From Xenopus tropicalis (taxonomy: Eukaryota; Chordata; Amphibia; Anura; Pipidae), in NCBI RefSeq assembly GCF_000004195.4, contig NC_030681.2:24816482-24880481 (forward strand): 64,000 nt of DNA, given 5' to 3'. The notes below the pieces were generated by a model, which saw only the letters and a program-made list of their open reading frames with translations, was not told the origin of the DNA and ran no database searches. Positions within the stretch are counted from its first letter, which is position 1. Every line of letters starts with the position of its first letter. The translations under genes and the position numbers were made by a program. Below are positions 1 through 12,422 of this stretch, one piece after another.

Positions 1-2971
1 ACCTGGCCCAAGGAAAGTCTCCCATAGGGCTCAATGGCACTCTGCAGCTCCAACCTGGCCCAAGGAAAGTCTCCCATAGGGCTCAATGGCACTCTGCAGC
101 TCCAACCCGGCCCAAGGAAAGCCTCCCATAGGGCTCAATGGCACTCTGCAGCTCCAACCTGGCCCAAGGAAAGTCTCCCATAGGGCTCAATGGCACTCTG
201 CAGCTCCAACCCGGCCCAAGGAAAGTCTCCCATAGGGCTCAATGGCACTCTGCAGCTCCAACCCGGCCCAAGGAAAGCCTCCCATAGGGCTCAATGGCAC
301 TCTGCAGCTCCAACCCGGCCCAAGGAAAGCCTCCCATAGGGCTCAATGGCACTCTGCAGCTCCAACCCGGCCCAAGGAAAGCCTCCCATAGGGCTCAATG
401 GCACTCTGCAGCTCCAACCCGGCCCAAGGAAAGCCTCCCATAGGGCTCAATGGCACTCTGCAGCTCCAACCCGGCCCAAGGAAAGTCTCCCATAGGGCTC
501 AATGGCACTCTGCAGCTCCAACCTGGCCCAAGGAAAGTCTCCCATAGGGCTCAATGGCACTCTGCAGCTCCAACCCGGCCCAAGGAAAGTCTCCCATAGG
601 GCTCAATGGCACTCTGCAGCTCCAACCCGGCCCAAGGAAAGTCTCCCATAGGGCTCAATGGCACTCTGCAGCTCCAACCCGGCCCAAGGAAAGTCTCCCA
701 TAGGGCTCAATGGCACTCTGCAGCTCCAACCCGGCCCAAGGAAAGTCTCCCATAGGGCTCAATGGCACTCTGCAGCTCCAACCCGGCCCAAGGAAAGTCT
801 CCCATAGGGCTCAATGGCACTCTGCAGCTCCAACCCGGCCCAAGGAAAGTCTCCCATAGGGCTCAATGGCACTCTGCAGCTCCAACCCGGCCCAAGGAAA
901 GTCTCCCATAGGGCTCAATGGCACTCTGCAGCTCCAACCCGGCCCAAGGAAAGTCTCCCATAGGGCTCAATGGCACTCTGCATCTCCAACCCGGCCCAAG
1001 GAAAGTCTCCCATAGGGCTCAATGGCACTCTGCAGCTCCAACCTGGCCCAAGGAAAGTCTCCCATAGGGCTCAATGGCACTCTGCAGCTCCAACCTGGCC
1101 CAAGGAAAGTCTCCCATAGGGCTCAATGGCACTCTGCAGCTCCAACCTGGCCCAAGGAAAGTCTCCCATAGGGCTCAATGGCACTCTGCAGCTCCAACCC
1201 GGCCCAAGGAAAGCCTCCCATAGGGCTCAATGGCACTCTGCAGCTCCAACCTGGCCCAAGGAAAGTCTCCCATAGGGCTCAATGGCACTCTGCAGCTCCA
1301 ACCCGGCCCAAGGAAAGTCTCCCATAGGGCTCAATGGCACTCTGCAGCTCCAACCCGGCCCAAGGAAAGCCTCCCATAGGGCTCAATGGCACTCTGCAGC
1401 TCCAACCCGGCCCAAGGAAAGCCTCCCATAGGGCTCAATGGCACTCTGCAGCTCCAACCCGGCCCAAGGAAAGCCTCCCATAGGGCTCAATGGCACTCTG
1501 CAGCTCCAACCCGGCCCAAGGAAAGCCTCCCATAGGGCTCAATGGCACTCTGCAGCTCCAACCCGGCCCAAGGAAAGTCTCCCATAGGGCTCAATGGCAC
1601 TCTGCAGCTCCAACCCGGCCCAAGGAAAGTCTCCCATAGGGCTCAATGGCACTCTGCAGCTCCAACCCGGCCCAAGGAAAGTCTCCCATAGGGCTCAATG
1701 GCACTCTGCATCTCCAACCCGGCCCAAGGAAAGTCTCCCATAGGGCTCAATGGCACTCTGCAGCTCCAACCCGGCCCAAGGAAAGTCTCCCATAGGGCTC
1801 AATGGCACTCTGCAGCTCCAACCTGGCCCAAGGAAAGCCTCCCATAGGGCTCAATGGCACTCTGCAGCTCCAACCTGGCCCAAGGAAAGTCTCCCATAGG
1901 GCTCAATGGCACTCTGCAGCTCCAACCCGGCCCAAGGAAAGCCTCCCATAGGGCTCAATGGCACTCTGCAGCTCCAACCTGGCCCAAGGAAAGTCTCCCA
2001 TAGGGCTCAATGGCACTCTGCAGCTCCAACCCGGCCCAAGGAAAGTCTCCCATAGGGCTCAATGGCACTCTGCAGCTCCAACCCGGCCCAAGGAAAGTTT
2101 CCCATAGGGCTCAATGGCACTCTGCAGCTCCAACCTGGCCCAAGGAAAGCCTCCCATAGGGCTCAATGGCACTCTGCAGCTCCAACCTGGCCCAAGGAAA
2201 GTCTCCCATAGGGCTCAATGGCACTCTGCAGCTCCAACCCGGCCCAAGGAAAGTCTCCCATAGGGCTCAATGGCACTCTGCAGCTCCAACCCGGCCCAAG
2301 GAAAGCCTCCCATAGGGCTCAATGGCACTCTGCAGCTCCAACCCGGCCCAAGGAAAGCCTCCCATAGGGCTCAATGGCACTCTGCAGCTCCAACCCGGCC
2401 CAAGGAAAGCCTCCCATAGGGCTCAATGGCACTCTGCAGCTCCAACCTGGCCCAAGGAAAGTCTCCCATAGGGCTCAGTGGCACTCTGCAGCTCCAACCC
2501 GGCCCAAGGAAAGCCTCCCATAGGGCTCAATGGCACTCTGCAGCTCCAACCTGGCCCAAGGAAAGCCTCCCATAGGGCTCAATGGCACTCTGCAGCTCCA
2601 ACCCGGCCCAAGGAAAGCCTCCCATAGGACTCAATGGCACTCTGCAGCTCCAACCCGGCCCAAGGAAAGTCTCCCATAGGGCTCAATGGCACTCTGCAGC
2701 TCCAACCCGGCCCAAGGAAAGTCTCCCATAGGGCTCAATGGCACTCTGCAGCTCCAACCCGGCCCAAGGAAAGTCTCCCATAGGGCTCAATGGCACTCTG
2801 CAGCTCCAACCCGGCCCAAGGAAAGTCTCCCATAGGGCTCAATGGCACTCTGCAGCTCCAACCTGGCCCAAGGAAAGTCTCCCATAGGGCTCAATGGCAC
2901 TCTGCAGCTCCAACCTGGCCCAAGGAAAGTCTCCCATAGGGCTCAATGGCACTCTGCAGCTCCAACCTGGC
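1..2971. repeat. 52-bp tandem satellite array, about 57 copies, truncated by the window start
   Basis: Head-to-tail 52-bp units run from base 1 to about 2971 with almost no length variation. Two C/T positions vary among units (acCCgg/acCTgg and agTctcc/agCctcc), plus rare private changes (gcatctcc near 981 and 1709, a 'tttccc' unit near 2098, 'ctcagtgg' near 2477, 'ggactc' near 2629). The last unit breaks off at 'acctggctcacg'. Units contain TAG on the plus strand, so the short open frames at the array's end are incidental. The unit resembles sequence I associate with Xenopus dispersed repeats, but I cannot name a satellite family. Confidence 0.97.
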
Positions 2972-3137
2972 TCACGATACCAAAGCTTAAATGGATCCAA
3001 CACTTTTGTACTTGGCGCAGCAAATACGATTTTGTCACACAAATTGTCACGCTTTTTGTACAAAAAGTTGCGCAAATTAACAAAAAAGTCGCAAAAAATA
3101 TGCACAGTAAGAAAACTTAAATGGGCCCCTATGTGAG
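2972..3137. repeat. AT-rich flank of the 52-bp array, possibly a MITE end
   Basis: This segment ends in 'cttaaatgggcccct', close to the GGGGC-type termini of other MITEs in the window, and holds the short inverted motif 'ctttttgtacaaaaag'. It may be one end of an element whose interior expanded into the satellite. That is inference only; the other end lies outside the window. Confidence 0.35.
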
Positions 3138-3798
3138 AATTAACTGGCCCATTACATGTAATAAGCTGGACAATACTGTTATCTTTGCTGCTATTGGCAA
3201 TAATGACTATTATAAATGTATTAATCCATTACATTCTTTTTTTACATCTTGAGACCATAGTGGGACATGGGACCATAGTGTAGATGACGAATAGGGAATC
3301 TGTCCCATTTCGCTTCAGCGAAAAAAAAATTTGCAAATCTTGTAACGGCAAAAAATTTGCGAAACGGCGAAAATGTCATGTGTCAAAAAAACAGGCGATA
3401 ATTTTTTTAAATGAAGATGAAGTCATATCATCATCTTCTATACGTCTTAAGTAAAGATATTTCTAAAATGTATCTATTCATTCAGCCTCAGATTTTATTG
3501 GTGGCATTGAGATTATTTGATCAGACAGTTTTTTTTTTTTGTTTTTTTTTAAATGGGTTTGCCATTCAAATACAAGAAAAGAACTTGGTACTAAAATGAC
3601 CCTCGGATATATTGTTTAAATGCAGTGTGCAAACCCCCAGCCATATGTTCTTGAAGGAAATGTGTCTGGCTTTATGACAATGGCAGGAAGGCTGAATAAT
3701 GGGTGTTTACACTACACTTGTCTACAGTTCAATAAATAAAATGTAGAAATACAATGTATGTACTTGTGTGTGTATTTACAGTATATATATATATCTAT
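3138..3798. other. Mostly unique AT-rich DNA with a small TE-like fragment
   Basis: About 3290-3408 is a fragment rich in 'gcgaa/ttcgc' motifs typical of frog DNA transposon debris. A T-rich run lies at 3531-3551 and an AT microsatellite at 3782-3798. No coding signal seen. Confidence 0.5.
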
Positions 3799-4482
3799 AT
3801 GGGTATGGGACCAGTTATCCAAAATACTCGGGGGGCTGGGGTTTTCTGGATGAGGGCTCTTCCTGTGATTCCCATAAGTCTTCTAAAAAATCATTTAAAC
3901 ATTAAATAAACCCAATAGGATTGTTTTGCCCCCAATAAGGGGTAATTATATCTTAGTTGGGATCAAGTACAGGTACTGTTTTATTATTACAGAGAAAAGG
4001 GAATCATTTAACCATTAAATAAACCCAATAGGGCTGTTCTGCCCCCAATAAGGGGTAATTATATCTTAGTTGGGATCAAGTACAGGTACTGTTTTATTAT
4101 TACAGGGAAAAGGGAATCATTTAACCATTAAATAAACCCAATAGGACTGTTCTGCCCCCAATAAGGGGTAATTATATCTTAGTTGGGATCAAGTACAGGT
4201 ACTGTTTTATTATTACAGAGAAAAGGGAATCATTTAACCATTAAATAAACCCAATAGGGCTGTTCTGCCCCCAATAAGGGGTAATTATATCTTAGTTGGG
4301 ATCAAGTACAGGTACTGTTTTATTATTACAGGGAAAAGGGAATCATTTAACCATTAAATAAACCCAATAGGGCTGTTCTGCCCCCAATAAGGGGTAATTA
4401 TATCTTAGTTGGGATCAAGTACAGGTACTGTTTTATTATTACAGGGAAAAGGGAATCATTTAACCATGAAATAAACCCAATA
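3799..4482 (+). repeat. MITE (CAGGTATGGGACC family) with 113-bp internal tandem array, 3' end missing
   Basis: The left end matches the terminal 'gggtatgggaccagttatcc' of the family. The interior is a tandem array with units starting at about 3888, 4001, 4114, 4227 and 4340 and a sixth partial at 4453, spaced exactly 113 bp. The first unit is diverged; the others are nearly identical. The element stops abruptly after 'aaacccaata', so the right TIR is lost. Confidence 0.9.
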
Positions 4483-4552
4483 TAGTTGACATAGTCACAT
4501 TGAAAAATGTAAAATAAATATATGCCATCATTACACATCATTCACATTAGAC

Positions 4553-4792
4553 CCACTCCGTGGCCATTGAGCTTACACTCTAAGGTCCCTATCACATTCA
4601 TACACAATAGGGTCAGTTTTATCAAGAGCCAGTTAGCCTGACTGTATGTTTTTGGAGTTTGTGAGGAACCCATAGTACATGAATGCAACCCAAGCAGACA
4701 TGGGGAGAACATACAACACACTTCTTGCTGATGGTGCCCAAGCTGGATGGAACTTAGGACCCCATTGATTCAATGCAAAGCTAACCTACAAA
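4553..4792 (-). repeat. V-SINE-like retroposon, reverse orientation
   Basis: Read on the minus strand this has a tRNA-like head region, the widespread central block with 'gttctccccatgtctgcttg', and a tail with 'ttagagtgtaagctc', the usual order for vertebrate V-SINE-type elements. It is diverged. Related pieces lie at 58.8 and 60.1 kb. Confidence 0.6.
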
Positions 4793-5480
4793 TGATAACT
4801 ACTTAAATAAAGCTTGTGCCTTTCCAGGTACATCTGGGCTGGAAAACAGTGATGGTTCACTTATGTGATACATGAAAGAATGTTGCTGGCAAGTTAGTTA
4901 CAGAGTGCCAGTGGCACAGTTGCTACATTGGTGCCATTGAAAGGCTTATGGCCTTATACAAATCTGCAATGAAATGAAATGAAACATTCCAAGTGAGCTC
5001 AGATGGACAGGACTCAGGCCAGTGTAGCCGGGGCACGGAGAGTGGGAAACAAATGACTTTGATGAAATGATAACCTGTCGGTGCAAATCTAATTCTATTG
5101 GTTTGAAGAGACACCTATGGGTATTGAGGTAATGGCACTAAAATGAATGTGGGATGTAAATCAATACTCTATCAAGGCTTTCCATTGTATTTGCTATTAA
5201 GACTTTAATATGTGTATTTAAAGAAATGCTCTTTAATCCACCATCAATAATAAATTAGGGTTCTCTGACATCTGCTACTAGCCGCACAGGCTTCTGTACA
5301 TTCTGCTTATCCCTAGAAACCTGTGGGCTTTAAAGTGAGAAAATGACAAATAAATATTTGTCTATTGGGTTGCATATATTTCCACACTAATTCACATTAT
5401 GGGGGGGGGGGGTAGAAAAACTCACTTTTCATTTAAATGTTGACTTCTGTTATCTGACTGTTTTTGCAACATCTGACTTC
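4793..5480. other. Unique non-coding DNA
   Basis: No repeat family or coding pattern recognised. A run of 12 G lies at 5401-5412. Confidence 0.5.
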
Positions 5481-5605
5481 TTAAAGGAACAGTAACACCA
5501 AAAAAATGAAAGTGTATCAAAGTAGTTGAAATATAATGCACTGTTACTCTGCACTGGTGCAAATGGCACAGGTTACACAACATGTAACAAATATTGTTTT
5601 AAGTA
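5481..5605 (+). repeat. T2-type (TTAAAGG) MITE, left part only
   Basis: Begins TTAAAGGAACAGTAACACC and matches the left end of the complete element at 59634-60054, then diverges. No right TIR is found. Confidence 0.7.
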
Positions 5606-6184
5606 GTCATGTAAGATTGGTGACTATATACTTAATAGGTTAAGTGCTGTTTTCTAAAAGTGTCTGTAAATGGCAGAATTTACAAACCCAATCACAGGCT
5701 GTGTCATATTCTAGATCAGTAACTCAATCGCACCTACTGGCAATGGGTTCCGTAACAATTTCACAAATGATTCTTCTCAAACCTTTTAGAAACCAATACA
5801 AACCTGGCTGAGCAATAGGGAGTTACATTAGGCTACAGTAGCCTGGGAGAGGGTTACAGAGGCTTTACTTACCCTTGGGAATGGAAAATAATATCCTGAC
5901 TGCTATCTGGACACATGACACAAACCACACTCTGGTAAACTTTGCATGAAATTGCATCTGATTCAAAACGCGTACCTGCAATTGCATTTGTTTTATTGTA
6001 TTGGGCACAATTGTGGCAAATGCAACCCGGTACCACAATGAAGCTAGAATTGAGGGGGCAAACATTGCATTGTGGGTAAAAAACATGGCGATTTGTACCT
6101 AAAACTGAACTCTGCACACTGAACGTGCTCCAGTGAATGATCGCTATTGTGTTTGCTATAAGGTTCTGTTGAGATTGATGGGCC
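5606..6184. other. Unique non-coding DNA
   Basis: No recognisable gene or repeat. Open frames on the minus strand near 5865-6195 lack any family features. Confidence 0.45.
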
Positions 6185-6648
6185 ATACCTCCCAACTGTC
6201 ACGATTTTCATGGGACAGTCCCTCTTTTAACAGCTCAGCCCACAGTCCCGGATTCTTACTGAAAAGTCCCTCATTTCCCTTTGATCTCCTGCACTGAACA
6301 CTAAAAAAGATACAATGTTTCTTAAACTTAATTAAATAGGTAGCTTTTGGCAGATAGTCCAGAAATCTTAACAAGCTACACCTGCACTTAGATACAGTTG
6401 TAACTAATAAGCTAAACAGGTCTATTGGGGAAACTGAGACTTGCAGCTTAAAGGGCAATGTCACCTTTTTCAGCAAAACTGTAATAACACATGAAACGAC
6501 CCCAAAACCCCCAAAAACTTTAACTAACCTGCCAAATTTAGTAAAATGGGAGTGGTATTTAGGGGGTGTGGTTGCAAAAATGGGTGTGGCCACAATGTCT
6601 CAGTATTTCTTTTTGTCCCTCTTTCAATTTTTTACATGTTGGGAGGTA
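6185..6648. repeat. MITE with 'atacctcccaac' terminal inverted repeats
   Basis: Left end 'atacctcccaactgt' is mirrored by 'acatgttgggaggta' at the right end, with 'gtccctctt' subterminal on both sides. About 464 bp. A second copy in reverse orientation lies at about 15305-15604. The 145-codon minus-strand open frame inside has no domain features. Confidence 0.8.
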
Positions 6649-6667
6649 CTGTATGTTGATGCAAGTA

Positions 6668-6708
6668 ATACATATATATATATATATATATACATATACA
6701 GTATATTG
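6668..6708. repeat. (TA)n microsatellite
   Basis: Alternating TA/CATA run directly after the MITE. Confidence 0.9.
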
Positions 6709-7748
6709 TGTGCCCAGATCTAAACAAAAAGGTACTGTATATGGTAAGACACACTGAAAGAATATGTAGAAAGGTGAGTATAATCCGAGTGATTACTTTA
6801 ATACACTGTGTATATACCATAACTGAGGGCAGACATGACAGAGGGAGAAGATCTCTTGGCATTTATAAAAGACAATCGTGGGGCAATACTAACCCTATGG
6901 TCTTAAATAGCATTGATTTACAGGGCACAGAGCTGCAGACCTAGAGATTAGCCCATTTATGCCCATTGTTCCGCCTGCTGCTAACTGCTTTGCTGTGATT
7001 GATGACATGAAAGGAGTGTCTTTGGGTGAGTAATTATTAGCTTAATGCGGATGCAAAAAAAATGTATTATTAACTGACACATTGAGTTCTGTTGGAAGGA
7101 AACAGCAATGCGTTTTGTTATCAGCGCTGAAATTCTGCTGAACTTTGGCCTCTCTGTTGTTGATTCAATTAGCTCCCAATACAAAAAAAAAAGTTACTGG
7201 CGAATTTCTTCTGAATTTTGACAGCGTAAAGAAATAAAAACCCCACAAAATGCTCCAGCCGGCAGCTTTGTCAGCCTTGTTAGGCGGTAGCAAAGATATT
7301 GTTTTTCTCATGACCTTTTCCGTTTTTGCCAAGACGCAAGAAAATGTCTGTTTGTTTTTGCAGTAAGATGAGTCACGGAAAAATCTTATCATATGATGTA
7401 AAATGTACAACGTTGGATCAAACTCATCTCAGAGGGCGGAATGTTTAATAAAACATATTGAAATTGGTTACTGCTATCCCCGGCGGCGTGGAACAGCTGG
7501 CATACGGCACATTTCTGAATTTCATTTTACAGATTTGGATAGAGGAGGTCAGCGGAGACTTTCCTGTTCTTAGTAACTTACCCAACGAACTACGACCGAA
7601 TGAACTTTTAGTATGATGTATTTCATTTGGTTGTTTGTTCTGTAGGAAGTGAGTTTTGGCATGTACTAGTCTGGTTGCTAGGGCCTTACCCTCTATGCTA
7701 CCCTACGATAAGAGTAAAATTGTAGCTTCAGGCTGAACCTGCATCATG
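6709..7748. other. Unique non-coding DNA, candidate conserved element near 6960-7620
   Basis: No repeat or coding signal. The part around 6960-7620 is compositionally balanced and free of known repeats, which makes it worth a cross-species comparison, but conservation cannot be judged from one sequence. Confidence 0.3.
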
Positions 7749-7756
7749 GTTGCTCA

Positions 7757-7951
7757 CAGTGTCGGACCAGGATACCAGGAAAACTCCCAGGGGCCTATTT
7801 TATGGTCATTCCCTATTCCTGTGTGAGAACAAAGAGGAACAGAAAAGATTTGAATGAGAGATTGAATGAGAAAAGGAGGAATAATAGTTTAGAGAGTGGG
7901 CCTCTGATCCAAGGTTTTGTGGGGGGCCCCTGGCATCTCAGTCCGACACTG
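7757..7951. mobile_element. Short hAT-type MITE (CAGTGTCGGAC ends)
   Basis: TIRs 'cagtgtcggaccagg' and its inverse 'ctcagtccgacactg' bound 195 bp. Flanks are gttgctca (7749-7756) and attgctca (7952-7959), a 7/8 target-site duplication of the length expected for hAT. Same end type as the elements at 16.9 and 40.7 kb. Confidence 0.85.
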
Positions 7952-8227
7952 ATTGCTCAGTACAATTGGCCCCGGAAAAACAGGGAAGAATGTTTGAATT
8001 TTAGCTTTCAAAGATGCAGAAGAGAAAAGTAAATGAGTTAACCCCAAAACATATAAAAAGGCCAAGAAAAACAGAGGTAAAAAGCTAAAAATCAGATACT
8101 AATGTAGATTAACTACTTAGATTACTTCTATCAGCAATGTACTTATGGTGAACTTCCTAGATCCCTGCTTATATTGCGCACAAGACCAAAACAAAACACA
8201 GAGAAGAGTGAAAGTAATCCCCCCCAA

Positions 8228-8505
8228 TGCTCTCCCCATTGCTCGGGACCTGGGGTTTTGCACATCTGTCTATAATTTGGGTCACCATACCTTAAGGCCA
8301 CAAACAGCATTTACTGTATGCAATAAGAAAACCCAACAGAATTGTTTTGCCACCTGTTATGCAGGTTAGTTACCATTAACAGACAGCTCTGTATTATTAT
8401 TAGAAAATGATGGGAAGTAATTTATAATTACTTAAATTAAATAATTATTTGCTTTATGGGAGCTTTCTGATTATTGGGTTTTCCACTTTCTGAACTAATA
8501 GGATT
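8228..8505 (+). repeat. Old, diverged copy of the CAGGTATGGGACC MITE
   Basis: Order of motifs matches the family: 'cgggacctggggtttt', 'taatttgggtcaccatacctta', 'aacccaacagaattgttttgcc', 'ctgtattattatta', then a decayed right end. One internal unit only, with many substitutions and indels. Confidence 0.65.
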
Positions 8506-10027
8506 GCACTTTTTTTATATGTCACACCTCAGCTAAATCCTATTGCTATGTAACTAAACATGGCAGAAGCCCTTCACAAATATTTGAGTTTTGATGCCGT
8601 CTCTGCCTCCTTTTGAATCTTACCCAGATCTTTGGGCTTTCTACCCCTCCTGCTGCTCCTTCTCTTGGTTTCTTCCTTATTAGTCTCTGTGGCCTCTCTT
8701 TATTCTCCCTGCTCCTATTGGGATCTCCATGTCCTCTTCCTCCCCTTTGCCTTCTACTCCCCCCTGCTCCACTAACTGGCACTTACGTTTCATATTTTTG
8801 AGATCCAGCTGATCATTCCTGGCAACTCTTCCAAGAATTCCTGAGTTTTCCTGTTTGCTGTTCATGGATACGCACATTTCATGGATATGCACAACTTAGG
8901 GGCAGATTTCTTAAAACTGCAGGGGGGGAGGTTTAAGAACAATAAGGCAAAAAAACATGAAAGTGAAAAATAATCATATTTTCTGAAAACTTTGAAACAA
9001 AAGCTGCCTTGGTTGTACAGCAGTCAATGAGGATATTCTCTAACAACTTTTATTTTCAATATTTGTGATCATTTTTTGTATAGTTTACTGAATAGATAAT
9101 TAAATAAAACTGCTCCATACAGACGTTGCCAATGGATAGAAGCGATGCAGCATGGGATATATTCAGCCTCACTGACATTGATTGGAAAAATGTGAATATC
9201 AACAGTGTGCAATTTTTCCATGAAGAAACGCACCTGAGAATATTCTGTCTCATTTTTTTCTTAAATAAGGTAGTGCTTGAGGAAATCACGTGCTTTTTGT
9301 CTGTGTTTGTTTCATGCTCGTGTTTGGGGGTTTTTCACACGATTGCGACTTTTTCCTCGCTCTGTGAATCTTTGCCGCAGTTCCTTGAAAGTATTTGCCA
9401 ATGACGAAATGGGACATTTCTCAGGGAATCAATACTCGACACGGGCAAATGGCTTTAACCCAGCTGGGATTGTTGTGCAGAATGAATGTGGCCCCTTTTT
9501 CTGGATCTTCCCGGCAGTGAGAGGCTCATTCTAACAAGTGAATGATGAACATTTTCTCATCTGTATCTGCAATCAGTGCTGGACTAAAGGCCTAATGGGT
9601 CAGGCCCCGGATATAATAAATTGTCTCTTCTCCAGGCAGTTGCAGCAGAGAACAAGCCAATTTGTTGTTAAAAGAGAAAGGCCCTGACTATCCTACATGA
9701 TGAAACCACAAAAAAAAAACCTTTCATATAAAAAAATAAATAAAATAGCCAATTTTATACAGTAAAATGTTCTGTCGGGTTAATATAACTGAATTTCTTT
9801 TCCTCTAAAGGAAGAAGAACTTGTCAAGTTGTACCTGATTCACTCTAACATTCTTTACCAGCTCACACTTAGGGGAATATTTATAATGCTGTGTAAAAAA
9901 TTATTTCTTTTTTTCTCTGAAGTAATAAAACAATAGCTTATGCTTGATGGAAACTAAGCTGCATGTCCATATTGTTGGAAAAACAATTCTTTTGGCCTTA
10001 ATTAATGTTTAAATTAAAGTCTAATAC
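8506..10027. other. Unique non-coding DNA
   Basis: Includes a CT-rich stretch at 8600-8790 and repeat-free sequence at 9050-9535. Overlapping open frames of 77-92 codons on both strands in this part are not supported by codon structure or recognisable domains. Confidence 0.4.
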
Positions 10028-10113
10028 AAAGTATGGAGATCCAAATTAAAGAAAGATCCCTTATCCAGAAAATCCCAGGTCCAACGCATTCTGGATAGCA
10101 GGTGCCATATCTG
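10028..10113 (-). repeat. Terminal fragment of the CAGGTATGGGACC MITE
   Basis: 'gatccaaattaaagaaagatcccttatccagaaaatcccagg...gcattctggata...ccatatctgta' is the family's end in reverse orientation. The interior is absent. Confidence 0.75.
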
Positions 10114-11103
10114 TATGACTTTTGCTAGAGTAGGAGGCTCCTATAAGTGGCTTTATAAGGAGCTTTAGTGATGACATGGGTCTTCATTGATATTGGAAAA
10201 CATTGAATCTTGAGAAATAATATGATGGGACAAAAAGGAAGGAACCCAAAGGATAGATAAACCTAGGGATTAGGTTAGTAGGCATAACTGAGAGAAGTTG
10301 ATGTGAGAGCATGAAAGTAGGATATGAAAGATATCACAGAGGGTAAGATGGAGCCTTGTTACTATGGGCTTTCAAGCTAGCAATTGATTAAGTCCGTTGC
10401 CATTGTTGTCTTCAGATGCCATTTCATTAATGGAAAGACAATGGTGTATCATGGACCTCAGCGAAGGGAGTCTAAACCTAACTATAAAATACAATGAGAG
10501 GTAATGCAATTCAGTTGGAGGGAATTTCAGGGTATTCAGAGTGCTGCTTGCCCCTTCTAGAGAGAAAGGGTCCGTTCAACTGCTCAAAAGGATAATAAAC
10601 TTGTCAATTATAAGTAGAACATTGGAGAGAAATGTTCTGTAAAGGAGTCTTTATGATACTCTTGATGCTACTCAATTATCCCAGACAATATTTAGCACTT
10701 TGAATATTTCAACATTGTCAGCATCAATGCAATGACCCCAGCTCACAATCGTACTTTGGCCTTAGTGAAACCTCTGATAATTCATTCTGATTTCTAAGAA
10801 GCCAACTTACCATTACGTTATAGCCAGGTGTATGCACCCAATTAAGGAATGCTGAGGTCTGTATTTATATTATATACTGTAACATACAGGGCACCTAGCA
10901 CTGAGAGGTGCTCGCAGATAAGGCTTGCTACAGTGTAGTCCTTACCTCGTGTTACCCTTGACTTTTTTGAGCGCCTAGGAAATGCAAGTTGCTTCCTGCA
11001 CTCCTGCATGCTACCTGTCCAGCTCTTTCCCATATTATCGTTCTTGCCTAGCAGTAAGTATGGAGCTACCACTACTTCTGGTGCTCTAAATGTTTTCCTA
11101 CAG
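10114..11103. other. Unique or unrecognised DNA
   Basis: No gene found. A balanced-composition segment at 10840-11100 could be an old element but shows no TIR. Confidence 0.4.
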
Positions 11104-11393
11104 CAGGGATCCCCAACCATTTTTACCTGTGAGCCACACTCAGATGTAAAAAGTGTTGGTGAGCAACACAAGCATGGAAAATTTTCTTTGGTGAAGCCGA
11201 ATATGGACTGTGATTGGCTATTGGTAGCCCCGTGTGTTTGCTAGCCTGCAGGAGGCTCTGCTTGGAGTAAAACTGTGTCTCTCTGCTTCCAAAACTTGCC
11301 TCCAAGCCAGAAATTTAAAAATGGCCACTGGGAGCAACATCCAAGGGGGTGGTGAGCAACATGTTGTTCCTGAGCCACTGGTTGGAATCACCA
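11104..11393 (-). mobile_element. hAT MITE, CCCCAACC family, copy 1 (reverse)
   Basis: Starts 'cagggatccccaacc' and ends in a decayed 'gccactggttggaatcacc'. The body aligns with the copies at 29.97, 31.79, 43.70 and 54.96 kb ('gagcaacatccaagggg', 'aacttgcctccaagcc'). No clean target duplication remains, so it is older than the others. Confidence 0.85.
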
Positions 11394-11980
11394 GATTACA
11401 CTCTCTCTGTGTTATGCCCCCGCTTTGGTTCCGCATCATGAAACTGAGTGCCATAAAGTGATTGCCTACAAATTTAAAATACATCATCCATTCATCTTAG
11501 AAAGAAGGAAAATGAACACGTATGATACAGGCTGTAGTGCTGTTCAAGACAACATGCGTTGCACCCAGGTCAATAACTGAATGAAGCAAAAGGCTGAAGG
11601 TTCCTAACAGTCACAAACCATTTAAGAATCTGAATGTCAGACCAGAGCCCTTGTTTATAAAATGATTTGTTTTCAGTGTTTCTATGTCATCTCGAGGGCT
11701 CCGTTCAGCTGGATTTTATTATTTATTGTAATCTTGCCATTACGGATGAGGAGCATTGTTATTGATTCTGAAAGAAGTTCAAACAGGCATAGAGCATTGG
11801 TGCAACAATCTGCATAAGTACTGTATGTCCCATCGACCCTGGAGGGGTGAGAGCACTTTAATATCATAATTGCAAACATTTATATTCTGTGCTTGATACA
11901 GAGGGACACTGACAGCTGGGGATGGCTATAGGCAATGTATGGGTTATACCTGCCCCAGGGCTCACATACACAGCTCAGCT
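11394..11980. other. Unique non-coding DNA
   Basis: No repeat or coding signal recognised. Confidence 0.4.
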
Positions 11981-12422
11981 TTAAATGAACTCTTAGTACG
12001 ACACATTGATATTCTAAGACAATTGGCAGTTGGTCTTCATGTTTTATTTGTTGTGGTTTTTTTAGTTATTTAGCAGCTCTCCAGTTTGGAATTTCAGCAG
12101 CTATCTGGTTACCAGGATCTTGTTTACCTTGGCAACCAGACAATGGGTTGAATGAGAGACTGGAATATGAATATGAGGGGGACTGACTAAAAAGATAATA
12201 ACAAGTAACAATAATAATATAATTGTAAGCTCACAGACCAATAATTTTTTGGCTGCCGGCTCAGTGACCCCCATTTGAAAGCTGGAAGGAATTAACAGAG
12301 GTAGGAAAATAATTCAGAAACAATAAAAAAATAAACACGAATGACCAATTGCAAAGTTGCTAGGAATAGAAGATTCTATAACATATTAAAGGTGAATATT
12401 AAAAGGTAAACCACCTCTTTAA
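11981..12422 (-). repeat. T2-type MITE ('ggtggttcacc' subfamily), reverse, left terminus lost
   Basis: Right end 'ggtaaaccacctctttaa' matches TTAAAGAGGTGG in reverse. The body shares 'gcagctctccagtttg', 'gtgacccccatttgaaagctgg' and 'aatgaccaattgcaaagttg' with the copies at 22.4 and 60.3 kb. The opposite terminus is missing about 20 bp. Confidence 0.85.

Noticed and set aside
1..2971. A CRISPR array
   Set aside because: Units are contiguous with no unique spacers, and the context is a vertebrate nuclear genome.
6156..6593. A 145-residue minus-strand gene
   Set aside because: Lies inside the 'tacctcccaac' MITE; the second copy does not keep the frame.
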